From Gammaproteobacteria bacterium (GTDB lineage Bacteria; Pseudomonadota; Gammaproteobacteria; Pseudomonadales; Azotimanducaceae): a stretch of DNA of 41,964 bases. Of the stretch, positions 27,243 through 35,371 are shown in pieces. Made by a program: the position numbers and the translations under genes. The stretch spans positions 1 through 41,964 of the forward strand of contig JAPPHD010000021.1 in assembly GCA_028821125.1 (NCBI GenBank). Direction: 5' to 3'. The first letter of the stretch is position 1. The number at the start of each line of letters is the position of its first letter. Under the pieces are notes generated by a model that saw nothing but the letters and a program-made list of their open reading frames with translations, did not search any database and was not told the origin of the DNA.

Positions 27243-28522
27243 AGGTCGTAACCCCGCTCGTTGTGCATGACGAGGTCGAGGCCTTCCACCTCTTCGTCGG
27301 CTTCGACCCGGTTGCCCAGGATCGCGCCAGTGACCTTGAGAATGACGAAGGTCGCGATTGCCGTGTAGCCCAGCGTCGCCAGCACGGCAATGACCTGCAC
27401 GCCGAACTGGCTGCCCATGGTGGCGCCTTCGGTGGCGTAGCCCTGGCCGCTGAAGACGCCGAGCGACGTGCCGGCGAACACGGCCGTGAGCAGCATGCCC
27501 AGGGAGCCGCCGACACCGTGGACGGGGAATACGTCCAGGGAATCGTCGATCCTGAGCTTGCGCTTGATGAAGATGGTGGCGACGAAGCAGACGAAACCGG
27601 CCGACAGCCCGATGATCAGGGCGCCCGCCGGCCCGACGAACCCCGAAGCGGGCGTGATGGTGCCGAGGCCCGCCACCATGCCGGTTACCGCGCCCAGGGC
27701 GCTCGGCTTGCCGAAGCGCACCCACTCGCAGACCATCCAGGTAAAGGCGCCGGCGGAGGCCGAGATATGGGTTACCAGCATGGCCATTGCGGCGTCGCCG
27801 TTGGACGCCAGGGCGCTGCCGCCGTTGAAGCCGAACCAGCCGACCCATAGCATTCCGGCGCCCGCGATGGTGAGGGTCATGTTGTGCGGGGGCATGGCGT
27901 GATCGGGGAAGCCGTTGCGGTTGCCGAGCACCATGGCCGCCACGATGGCAGCCGTCCCGGCCGTGATGTGTACGACGGTACCGCCGGCGAAGTCCATCGC
28001 CCCCATTTCACCGAGCCAGCCGCCGCCCCACACCCAGTGGCAGATGGGCGCGTAGACCAGCAGCATCCACAGCGCCGCGAAGGTGAGCATGGCGGAAAAC
28101 CGCATTCTTTCCGCGAAGCCGCCCACGATGAGCGCCACGGTGATGATCGCGAAGGTGAGCTGGAACAGCGAGAACGCCGATTCGGGAATGCTGCCGCTCA
28201 GGGTGTCTTCCTGAATGCCGCCGAGAAAAACATTGCTCAGGCCGCCCACCAGCGCATTGCCTTCCGAGAACGCCAGGCTGTAGCCGACGATCAGCCAGAG
28301 TATCGACACCACGCAGGTAATGGTGAAGCACTGCATCAGGACGCTCAGCACGTTCTTGCTGCGCACGAGGCCCGCATAGAACAGGGAAAGGCCCGGTATG
28401 GTCATGAACAGCACCAGCGCCGCGGATGTCAGAATCCAGGCGGTATCCCCCTCGTTCAGCGTGTCGGCGGCCGCGGGTGCGGCAAGCGCCAACAGGCCAA
28501 CAGCCAGTATCCAGCGTCTCAT
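27239..28522 (-). CDS. amtB: Ammonium transporter AmtB/Amt
   Basis: A 427-residue trimeric inner-membrane ammonium channel. A signal peptide ending PAAADT is followed by about 11 hydrophobic segments. The conserved pore histidines are present in GGTVVHITAG and FPVHGVGGS. The ammonium-site region AFSLFQLTFAIITVALI and the C-terminal tail EVEGLDLVMHNERGYDL are those of Amt proteins that bind GlnK. No glnK gene is adjacent in the window. The ATG at 28522 is the obvious start. It converges with ddl. Confidence 0.96.
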   Translation of the reverse strand: MRRWILAVGLLALAAPAAADTLNEGDTAWILTSAALVLFMTIPGLSLFYAGLVRSKNVLSVLMQCFTITCVVSILWLIVGYSLAFSEGNALVGGLSNVFLGGIQEDTLSGSIPESAFSLFQLTFAIITVALIVGGFAERMRFSAMLTFAALWMLLVYAPICHWVWGGGWLGEMGAMDFAGGTVVHITAGTAAIVAAMVLGNRNGFPDHAMPPHNMTLTIAGAGMLWVGWFGFNGGSALASNGDAAMAMLVTHISASAGAFTWMVCEWVRFGKPSALGAVTGMVAGLGTITPASGFVGPAGALIIGLSAGFVCFVATIFIKRKLRIDDSLDVFPVHGVGGSLGMLLTAVFAGTSLGVFSGQGYATEGATMGSQFGVQVIAVLATLGYTAIATFVILKVTGAILGNRVEADEEVEGLDLVMHNERGYDL

Positions 28523-28804
28523 CGTGTATTTCCCTCGCTATTGCATCAAAAGAGGCCTGTCATCCGGACCCCTTGTTCGCGGGTCGGGATGTCGAACGTG
28601 TCGAATTCGCATCCATTCACCGCTGTCCAGTCGAACTGGGGCATCGCCGCGTCAGTGCAACGCGGGCGCAAGCCCTCCCACCGGGCAGATTACTCAATGT
28701 GCCGCGTGGCCGCCAGCCCGGGATGGGTGTGATGTCAAAACAATGCTGCCGGCGATGCGTGACCGTCACCGCCAGGCGCATGCCGGCGCCTGCCGGCAGG
28801 AAAA
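28523..28804. other. Intergenic region between amtB and pyrD
   Basis: These 282 bp lie upstream of amtB and downstream of pyrD (both minus strand). On the minus strand TTGCGC-N5-TTGCA at 28656-28671 resembles a sigma-54 site but lacks one of the two essential -24 guanines. TGCCGGC and GCCGGCA (28781-28798) form a 7-bp hairpin without a T-run and may end pyrD. I see no gene here. Confidence 0.3.
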
Positions 28805-29818
28805 TCAGGGGGCGACGGCGGCAACCGAACCCACCAGCCCGGGCCCGCGATAGATCAATCCGGTATAGACCTGCACCAGCGAGGCGCCGGCCAGCAGCAT
28901 CGCTTCGGCGTCCGCTGCCGACATGACGCCACCGGCGCCGATTACGGGTATGCGCCCGTCCAGGATTTCATCGAGCATCGTCACCGTTCCCCGCGCCAAC
29001 GCCTTCAGGGGCGCCCCGCTCAGCCCCCCCGCCTCCCCGCCATGGCGCATGCGGCGCACCACCGGGCGTGAAACGGTCGTATTGGTCGCGATGACACCCT
29101 CCACCGCAAATTCGACCAGTTCGCGGGCAACGGCCTCCAGGCCCTCCGGATTCAGGTCCGGCCCGATCTTTACCGCGATGGGAACGTGGCGGCCGTGCCG
29201 CGCCGCAAGCAGGGCCTGCCGCTCCTTCAGGGCGCCAAGCAGCCTTCGCAGCGGATCCCGTCCCTGCAGCGACCGCAGCCCCGGGGTGTTGGGCGAGGAA
29301 AGGTTGACGGCCAGGTAATCCGCATATTCGTAGAGCGTATCCATGCACGCCACGTAGTCGCGATGCGCATCTTCAATGTCGGTATCGCGGTTCTTGCCGA
29401 TATTGATACCCAGCCGGGCCGTTCCCAGCCCCCCGCCCTCCCGCAGGCGTGCGAGCCGCCCCGCCATCGCGTTCATGCCGTCGTTGTTGAACCCCATGCG
29501 GTTGATCAGCGCCTCCGCCATCGGCAGGCGGAAGAGCCGCGGCGACGGATTGCCGGGCTGTGCCCGTGGCGTGACGGTACCCACCTCGATGTGGCCGAAT
29601 CCGAGCCTAGCGAGCCCGGCAACCGCTTTGGCATCCTTGTCGAGGCCCGCCGCAAGCCCGACGCAGTTGGCGAACTCGATGCCCATAACCTCTCTCGGCG
29701 CGCCTGCGTGCCCGCCTGTCCCCGGCAGCGCACCCCAGATTTGCAACGCCGAGATTGCGACGCGGTGAGAGGTTTCCGGGCCAAGCAGGAACAGCAGGCG
29801 CCGCACCAGTCCATACAT
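28805..29818 (-). CDS. pyrD: Dihydroorotate dehydrogenase (quinone), class 2
   Basis: A 337-residue flavoenzyme that oxidises dihydroorotate to orotate in pyrimidine synthesis with a quinone as acceptor. The class 2 N-terminal membrane helices (MYGLVRRLLFLLGPETSH) are present. FMN and substrate blocks follow: GLAAGLDKD, EVGTVTPRAQPGNPSPRLFR, NRMGFNN, GINIGKN, NLSSPNTPGLR with the class 2 catalytic serine, ATNTT, GGLSG and GAGGV. The ATG at 29818 gives the E. coli-like N-terminus and length (336). It is divergent from the MoxR/Bat operon, with element B1 between. Confidence 0.96.
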   Translation of the reverse strand: MYGLVRRLLFLLGPETSHRVAISALQIWGALPGTGGHAGAPREVMGIEFANCVGLAAGLDKDAKAVAGLARLGFGHIEVGTVTPRAQPGNPSPRLFRLPMAEALINRMGFNNDGMNAMAGRLARLREGGGLGTARLGINIGKNRDTDIEDAHRDYVACMDTLYEYADYLAVNLSSPNTPGLRSLQGRDPLRRLLGALKERQALLAARHGRHVPIAVKIGPDLNPEGLEAVARELVEFAVEGVIATNTTVSRPVVRRMRHGGEAGGLSGAPLKALARGTVTMLDEILDGRIPVIGAGGVMSAADAEAMLLAGASLVQVYTGLIYRGPGLVGSVAAVAP

Positions 29819-29939
29819 CAGTGCGGGCTCCCTACTCGCGGCCAACGGCTATCGGATCAGTCAAGTTCACCCTCGGTAAGCAACGTTTTGTTGAGCTGGG
29901 GCATCCTCAGTTAGAGCGCAACCGAATGCCGGAATTGAA

Positions 29940-29966
29940 ATTATCGCCCATTCCGCGCGGTGTTAA
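29940..29966 (-). promoter_or_regulatory. Candidate pyrD promoter
   Basis: On the minus strand GATAAT (29940-29945) and TTAACA (29961-29966) are 15 bp apart, about 120 bp before the pyrD ATG. The hexamers are good but the spacer is short. Nothing else is recognised in 29819-30014. Confidence 0.3.
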
Positions 29967-30014
29967 ACTACGCGGCCGCGAATTTCGATGAGAATCCCCC
30001 CGGCGAGACGGAAC

Positions 30015-30231
30015 GAGGACGTGGAAGGAAAAACGCCGAATCTAGGGAAAGAGTTCGTATGCGGCGCTTCCCTTTCGGCGCGTTAAGCTCGTCTGAGAAC
30101 CTTGAATGCAGCAGGATGATGTGGCCGTGCGCCGAAAGGGAAGCGCCGTATGCGAACTCGCTGTCGCGACTGACGATGTTACGTCAAACAATATTTCTAT
30201 AAAATCAAAGGCTTGAATATTGTTCCATGAA
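30015..30231 (+). repeat. Family B hairpin element, copy B1
   Basis: The left end from GAGGACGTGG (30015) matches copy B2. The left arm is 30051-30081, the loop 30082-30128 (47 nt) and the right arm 30129-30159. The 31-nt arms differ at two positions, both G-U if the plus strand is transcribed. After the right arm, CTGACGAT and an AT-rich tail run to CCATGAA (30225-30231), aligned throughout with B2. The tail holds TATAAA at 30198-30203, a possible -10 for the downstream operon. The final ATG is in frame with moxR. Confidence 0.85.
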
Positions 30232-30244
30232 GGCAGAAGCAACA

Positions 30245-31216
30245 ATGGACGGCATAGCCGGCGGTACGCAGGACAGCGTAAGAACAGTCGCCGACTGGCT
30301 TTCGGGCCGCATCATCGGCCAGGAGCGGCTGCTGGAGCGGTTGATGATGGCGCTCCTGTGCGGCGGCCACCTGCTGGTGGAAGGGGCGCCCGGGCTCGCC
30401 AAGACGCGCGCGATCAAGGAACTGGCAAGCGCCGTGGTGGGGGATTTCCACCGCATCCAGTTCACGCCCGACCTCCTGCCGAGCGACGTGACCGGCACCG
30501 AGGTCTACCGCCCCGAAGACGGCTCCTTCCAGTTTCAGCACGGGCCGGTATTCCACAACCTGCTGCTGGCCGACGAGATCAACCGGGCCCCCGCCAAGGT
30601 ACAGTCGGCGCTGCTCGAAGCCATGGCCGAACACCAGGTGAGCTTCGGGCGCGAGACCTTCCCGCTGCCCGACCTGTTCCTCGTCATGGCGACCCAGAAC
30701 CCTATCGAGCAGGAAGGGACCTACCCGCTTCCCGAAGCGCAACTCGACCGTTTCCTGATGCATGTCAGGGTCGACTATCCCGACAGTACCGCCGAGGCCG
30801 GTATCCTGCGCCTGGTACGAGAGGAAACGGCCGTGCGCGGAGATGCCCCGAGCCCGCCAGCACGCTTGGGCGAACCCGTGATATTCGCCGCCCGCCGCGC
30901 CATTCTCGGCCTGCACATGGCCGAGCCCGTCGAGCGATACATCGTCGCCCTGACCATGGGTTCACGGGAGCCGTCGAACGAACTGGCCGGCTGGATCGAT
31001 TACGGGGCAAGCCCCAGGGGAACCATTGCGCTCGACCTGTGCAGCCGGGCGCTGGCCTGGCTCGACGGGCGGGATTTCGTGACCCCCGACGACGTGCAGA
31101 ACGTGGTCCACGACGTGTTCCGACATCGCCTGATCCTCTCCTTCGAAGCCGAAGCCCAGGGTGTAACGGCCGACGATGCCATCGATGAACTCATCCGCCA
31201 GGTCGCGGTCCCCTGA
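30245..31216 (+). CDS. MoxR-family AAA+ ATPase
   Basis: A 323-residue AAA+ chaperone-like ATPase. Walker A is GAPGLAKT, Walker B LLLADEIN, and the sensor region is MATQNPIEQEGTYPLPEAQLDRF. MoxR proteins are thought to help mature or activate partners that carry von Willebrand A domains, and this gene starts an operon with three such candidates. An in-frame ATG lies at 30227, but it belongs to the conserved end of repeat B1 and has no ribosome site. The ATG at 30245 has AAGG about 11 bases upstream and is my choice. Confidence 0.93.
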   Translation: MDGIAGGTQDSVRTVADWLSGRIIGQERLLERLMMALLCGGHLLVEGAPGLAKTRAIKELASAVVGDFHRIQFTPDLLPSDVTGTEVYRPEDGSFQFQHGPVFHNLLLADEINRAPAKVQSALLEAMAEHQVSFGRETFPLPDLFLVMATQNPIEQEGTYPLPEAQLDRFLMHVRVDYPDSTAEAGILRLVREETAVRGDAPSPPARLGEPVIFAARRAILGLHMAEPVERYIVALTMGSREPSNELAGWIDYGASPRGTIALDLCSRALAWLDGRDFVTPDDVQNVVHDVFRHRLILSFEAEAQGVTADDAIDELIRQVAVP

Positions 31217-31235
31217 CACGGGCCGCGAGGCGCCG

Positions 31236-32129
31236 ATGCTGTGCGGCGCCTACGCGAGCCTGAACGACCTGCTGGCCATTCGCTATCGCCCGTCGCTCAG
31301 TGCTCCTCGAACGGCGATACGGCATGGCGTGAGGGCGGGCGCGCGCCTGTCCAAACTGCGCGGGCGCGGCATCGATTTCTCCGAGGTCAGGCTGTACCAG
31401 CCCGGCGACGACGTCCGCACCATCGACTGGCGCGTCACGGCACGCAAGAACAAACCGCACACCAAGGTGTTCCGCGAAGAACGCGAACGCCCCACACTGG
31501 TGGTGGTCGACCAGACCCAGAGCCTGTTCTTCGGCAGCAGGGCGCGGCTGAAGTCCGTGGCCGCCGCCGAGTTCGGCGCCATCGCGGCCTGGCAGGCGCT
31601 GGCCGGCGACGACCGGGTGGGAGGGCTGATTATTGGCAACTCCGCCACGCTGGCACACAAGCCCCTGCGCAGCGTGAGAACCGTCGTCCGGCTGCTGTCG
31701 GACCTGGCCGCATGCAACGCCGCGCTCAGCCGCACCAGCCGCCTTGAATCGGACTCCCGTTTCCGGGACAGCCTGGTCAAGATCAGGCGTCTCGTGCACA
31801 CCGGCTACCGCGTGCTGGCGATATCGGATTTCCTGACCGCCACCGATGCCTGGCAGGACACGCTGCGCGCGCTGGCGAGGCACAACCAGGTCACCCTGAT
31901 TCGCCTTTCGGATCCTCTGGAACGGGAATTGCCGCCCGCACAGCGCTACACCGTGACCGACGGCGCCGCGCGCTGGCAGTTTCATGCGGGCAATGCCGGC
32001 CTCAGGCGCCGCTACGCCCGTCGCCACGAGCGCCGCGAGGCAGACCTGGCCTCGTTCGCCGCCGCCTACATGATCCGGTACCTGCCCTACGCCACGGACG
32101 AACCGGCGCTGCCGGGGGACTGGCTCTGA
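31236..32129 (+). CDS. DUF58 domain protein
   Basis: A 297-residue protein of the DUF58 family, which has a VWA-like fold and regularly follows moxR. The signature GRGIDFSEVRLYQPGDDVRTIDWRVTAR (split here over about residues 47-75) is present, followed by VFREERERPTLVVVDQTQS. The ATG at 31236 has GAGG five bases upstream. The stop overlaps the next start by one base (TGATG). It probably acts with MoxR and the Bat proteins at the inner membrane. Confidence 0.88.
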   Translation: MLCGAYASLNDLLAIRYRPSLSAPRTAIRHGVRAGARLSKLRGRGIDFSEVRLYQPGDDVRTIDWRVTARKNKPHTKVFREERERPTLVVVDQTQSLFFGSRARLKSVAAAEFGAIAAWQALAGDDRVGGLIIGNSATLAHKPLRSVRTVVRLLSDLAACNAALSRTSRLESDSRFRDSLVKIRRLVHTGYRVLAISDFLTATDAWQDTLRALARHNQVTLIRLSDPLERELPPAQRYTVTDGAARWQFHAGNAGLRRRYARRHERREADLASFAAAYMIRYLPYATDEPALPGDWL

Positions 32130-32632
32130 TGGGAGAGGATCTGCTGCAACAGCTTCGCGACATCCACCTGCCGCCGGAACCCGGCTGGTGGCCGCCGGCC
32201 ATCGGCTGGTGGCTGCTCGCAATGGTTCTGGCCGCTGCGATTGCGTGGCTGATGTGGCGGCTCGCCGCCCGCTGGCGCCGATTCGGGCCGGCCCGAACGG
32301 CCCGGTCGCTCTACCGTGGGATTTCCGCCGATCTCGGCGCCGGCGCCATCTCGCCGGTGCAATACGTGCATCTTACCGGCGAACTGCTGAAACGTTTCGC
32401 CATCCACGGATCGAAAGACCTCGCCATGGCGCCCGAGTCCGGCGACGCCTGGCTGCGCTATCTCGACGAACGATACGGGCAACCGGCTTTTTCCCGGGGT
32501 CCGGGCCGGTGCCTCGGCACCGACCGCTTCCGCCGCGGCCAGGAGCCCGACACGGCGTTTCTCGACGGCCTGGTCAACCGCTTTTTCGCCCGGGAGTGCG
32601 CCCGCTGCTGGCGATTCGGAGCAGCCTCGTGA
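32129..32632 (+). CDS. DUF4381 membrane protein
   Basis: A 167-residue protein starting MGEDLLQQLRDIHLPPEPGWWPPAIGWW, which is characteristic of DUF4381, followed by one membrane helix (about 29-46) and a basic cytoplasmic tail. DUF4381 proteins sit between DUF58 and VWA genes in MoxR/Bat operons; no biochemical role is known to me. It overlaps both neighbours (TGATG upstream, GTGA downstream). Confidence 0.82.
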   Translation: MGEDLLQQLRDIHLPPEPGWWPPAIGWWLLAMVLAAAIAWLMWRLAARWRRFGPARTARSLYRGISADLGAGAISPVQYVHLTGELLKRFAIHGSKDLAMAPESGDAWLRYLDERYGQPAFSRGPGRCLGTDRFRRGQEPDTAFLDGLVNRFFARECARCWRFGAAS

Positions 32633-33633
32633 TCGAGTGGATCTGGCCGTACGCCTTTGCCCTGGCGCCGCTGCCGTTCCTTGCGCGCCGCTTGTGGCGA
32701 TCCGTCGTCGAGACACAGGCGGCGCTGACGGTGCCCAGCCTGGATGCATTTCAACTTCACGCCGATACGAAGGGCGAACGCCCGGCGCGGCGTTTTCCCT
32801 TTCGAATGCTGCTGCTGTGGGCCATATGGCTGGCGCTGGTGACAGCGGCCGCACGGCCCCAGTGGACCGGCGAACCCGTGCTGCTTCCGACTTCCGGACG
32901 CGACCTCATGCTCGCCGTCGACATTTCAGGAAGCATGGGTACCGAAGACATGGAACTCGGCAGCCAGCTTGTCGACCGCCTGGTGGTGGTCAAGTCGGTG
33001 GTCGCCGATTTCATCGGGGCGAGGCAGGGCGACCGCATGGGCCTGATCCTGTTCGGTACCAACGCCTACCTGCAGGCGCCCCTGACCTTCGACCTGCAGA
33101 CGGTGGATCGCCTGCTCATGGAAGCGCCCGTCGGCATCGCCGGCGGCAAGACGGCCATCGGCGACGCCATCGGCCTGGCGGTGAAGCGGTTGCGCCAGCG
33201 CCCGAAGAGCGACCGGGTCCTCATCCTGCTGACCGACGGCGCCAACAACGTCGGCGAAGTCGCGCCGGACAAGGCGGCGGAACTTGCCGCCGGCGAAGAC
33301 ATCCGCATCTACACCATCGGTGTGGGCGCCGACGAGATGCGCATGCCCAGCATCTTCGGTTCCTTCGGTTCGCGCATCGTCAACCCCTCCGCCGACCTCG
33401 ACGAGGAGACCCTGAGCCACATCGCCGGGACCACCGGCGGACGTTACTTCCGCGCCCGTAACACTCAAGGGCTCACGGAGGTTTACGCCATCATTGACGG
33501 CCTGGAACCCGTAGAACAGGATCCTGAGACGTACCGTCCCGTCGCTGCCCTGTACCATTGGCCGATGGGGCTCGCCTGGCTGCTGGCCTGCGGGCTGCTC
33601 CTGCTGGACTTCCGGAGCGCCGGGCGTGGCTGA
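32629..33633 (+). CDS. batA: VWA-domain membrane protein, BatA type
   Basis: A 334-residue protein with an N-terminal membrane hairpin (about 5-20 and 60-80), a von Willebrand A domain, and a C-terminal membrane helix (about 310-328). The metal-site motif is DISGSMGTED, with the further T and D positions in GGKTAIGDAIG and LLTDGANN. Bat proteins were first linked to aerotolerance in Bacteroides; their molecular role is unsettled. The GTG at 32629 overlaps the upstream stop. Confidence 0.9.
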   Translation: MIEWIWPYAFALAPLPFLARRLWRSVVETQAALTVPSLDAFQLHADTKGERPARRFPFRMLLLWAIWLALVTAAARPQWTGEPVLLPTSGRDLMLAVDISGSMGTEDMELGSQLVDRLVVVKSVVADFIGARQGDRMGLILFGTNAYLQAPLTFDLQTVDRLLMEAPVGIAGGKTAIGDAIGLAVKRLRQRPKSDRVLILLTDGANNVGEVAPDKAAELAAGEDIRIYTIGVGADEMRMPSIFGSFGSRIVNPSADLDEETLSHIAGTTGGRYFRARNTQGLTEVYAIIDGLEPVEQDPETYRPVAALYHWPMGLAWLLACGLLLLDFRSAGRG

Positions 33634-35371
33634 AATTTTTCAGGACTTCCACTTTCTCCGGCCCTGGTGGCTGCTCGCGGCCGTTCCGGCGGTCTGGCTG
33701 GGGGTGCGGTGGGCGAGGCGCCGCACCGCCGCCTCCCACTGGGAGGAAGCGGTGGAGCCGGAACTGCTGCCTGTACTCCTGGAACCCGCCCGGAACGCTG
33801 CGGGGCACCGGCTGGGCTGGCTGCTCGCACTCGGCCTGCTGGTCGGCGCCACGGGCCTTGCGGGCCCCACCTGGCAGCGCCTGCCGCAACCCGTCGAACA
33901 GAAGAACGACGCGCTGGTCATCCTGTTCGACCTGTCGCTGTCCATGTACGCCGAAGACCTCTCCCCCTCCCGGCTGGTGCGCGCCAAGCACAAGATCGCC
34001 GACGTGCTGCGCCGGCGCGACGAAGGGTTCACCGCCCTGGTGGCCTACGCCGGCGATGCGCACACCGTGGCGCCCCTCACCGACGATACCCGCACCATCG
34101 AGAACCTGCTGAATGCCCTGGGCCCCGAGATGATGCCCGTGTTCGGCAGCCATCCCGGAGCGGCGATGGAACTCGCCCACAAGCTGTTCGAGAACGCCTA
34201 CATGGACCAGGGCCGCATCCTGCTGGTCACCGACGGCATCGACCGGCTGGCCGAAGTTACCGACTTCAGCAATTTGAATTTTCCGGTTTCCGTTCTGGGC
34301 ATCGGCACGCCCGAGGGCGCCCCCATTTCCCTGGATTTCGCAAACCAGCCCGGCAGCCTGCTGAAAAACCAGCAGGGAGAAACCGTCCATGCCCGCCTCG
34401 ACCGGGAACGGCTCGATGCGGCCGCCCGGCTCTGCCACGGCCGCTACCGCACCATCGCCCTGGGCGATGCCGACATCGACCATCTGCTCGCGGCACCGCT
34501 GCCCCGTGACAACGCCACCATCGAGGTGGAACGCGAGTTCGACACCTGGTCGGACGCCGGATTCTGGGCCGCGCTGGCACTCCTGCCCCTGCTGCTGCTC
34601 GGCTTCCGGCGCGGCCTGCTCGCCTGCCTGGCGCTGACCCTGCTGCCCCTTCCCGCCGAAGCGGGCTTCTGGGACGACCTGTGGCAGCGGCGGGACCAAC
34701 AGGCACTCGAGGCACTCGAACAGGGCGACCCCGCCAGGGCAGCCGAACTGTTCAGGGACGACTCCTGGCGAAACGCGGCCGATTACAGGAACGAAAACTA
34801 CGGGCGCGCCGCCGAGGGCTGGGCAGCCCGAGCGAAGGCCGAACCCGCGGACAGCCACTACAACCTCGGCAACGCCCTGGCCCGCCTCGGCGATTTCGAA
34901 GCCGCCATCGCCGCCTACGGCCGGGCGCTAACCGCCGATCCGGGCAACGAAGACGCCGCGTTCAACAAGTCCCTGCTGGAGCAACTCCAGCAGCAACGCC
35001 AGCAGGCGTCCGACCAGGACAACCGGGAACAGCAGAACGACGGTGCCAGCAACCCGGAAAACTCCCGGCAGCCCCAGGGCGGCGCCTCGGACGAGCAGCA
35101 GCCCGACGAACAGCAGGAGTCCTCCGCACAGCAACCGAACGAAGGCGAACAGCAGCAAGCTCAGGACGAGCAGTCGCAAGAGGGCACCCAGGCGCAGCAG
35201 ATGCAGGCGCGGGAGGACGACGCCACCCGCGACGAACAGCGCGAAGCCCTCGAACAATGGCTGCGCCGCGTACCCGACGACCCCGGCGGACTGCTGAGGC
35301 GCAAGTTCGAGTACGAAACCAACCTCCGCGCCCGCCGCGGCGAACAACCTCAACCGGGGAAGATCTGGTGA
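33626..35371 (+). CDS. VWA-TPR fusion protein, BatB-BatC type
   Basis: A 581-residue fusion. The first 345 residues are BatB-like: N-terminal membrane helices, a VWA domain with DLSLSM as the metal-site motif, and helices near 312-345. Residues about 345-450 are TPR-like (AGFWDDLWQRRDQQALEALE, then SHYNLGNALARLGDFEAAI), as in BatC. Residues about 450-545 are very rich in Gln, Glu, Asp and Ser, and the end is basic. BatC is often a separate gene; here it is joined. The GTG at 33626 overlaps batA by 8 bp, and the stop overlaps batD by GTGA. Confidence 0.9.
   Translation: MAEIFQDFHFLRPWWLLAAVPAVWLGVRWARRRTAASHWEEAVEPELLPVLLEPARNAAGHRLGWLLALGLLVGATGLAGPTWQRLPQPVEQKNDALVILFDLSLSMYAEDLSPSRLVRAKHKIADVLRRRDEGFTALVAYAGDAHTVAPLTDDTRTIENLLNALGPEMMPVFGSHPGAAMELAHKLFENAYMDQGRILLVTDGIDRLAEVTDFSNLNFPVSVLGIGTPEGAPISLDFANQPGSLLKNQQGETVHARLDRERLDAAARLCHGRYRTIALGDADIDHLLAAPLPRDNATIEVEREFDTWSDAGFWAALALLPLLLLGFRRGLLACLALTLLPLPAEAGFWDDLWQRRDQQALEALEQGDPARAAELFRDDSWRNAADYRNENYGRAAEGWAARAKAEPADSHYNLGNALARLGDFEAAIAAYGRALTADPGNEDAAFNKSLLEQLQQQRQQASDQDNREQQNDGASNPENSRQPQGGASDEQQPDEQQESSAQQPNEGEQQQAQDEQSQEGTQAQQMQAREDDATRDEQREALEQWLRRVPDDPGGLLRRKFEYETNLRARRGEQPQPGKIW

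Noticed and set aside
28656-28671. Sigma-54 promoter for amtB
   Set aside because: The -12 half is good, but the -24 half lacks one of the invariant guanines, and the site is about 130 bp from the start codon. Kept only as a remark.
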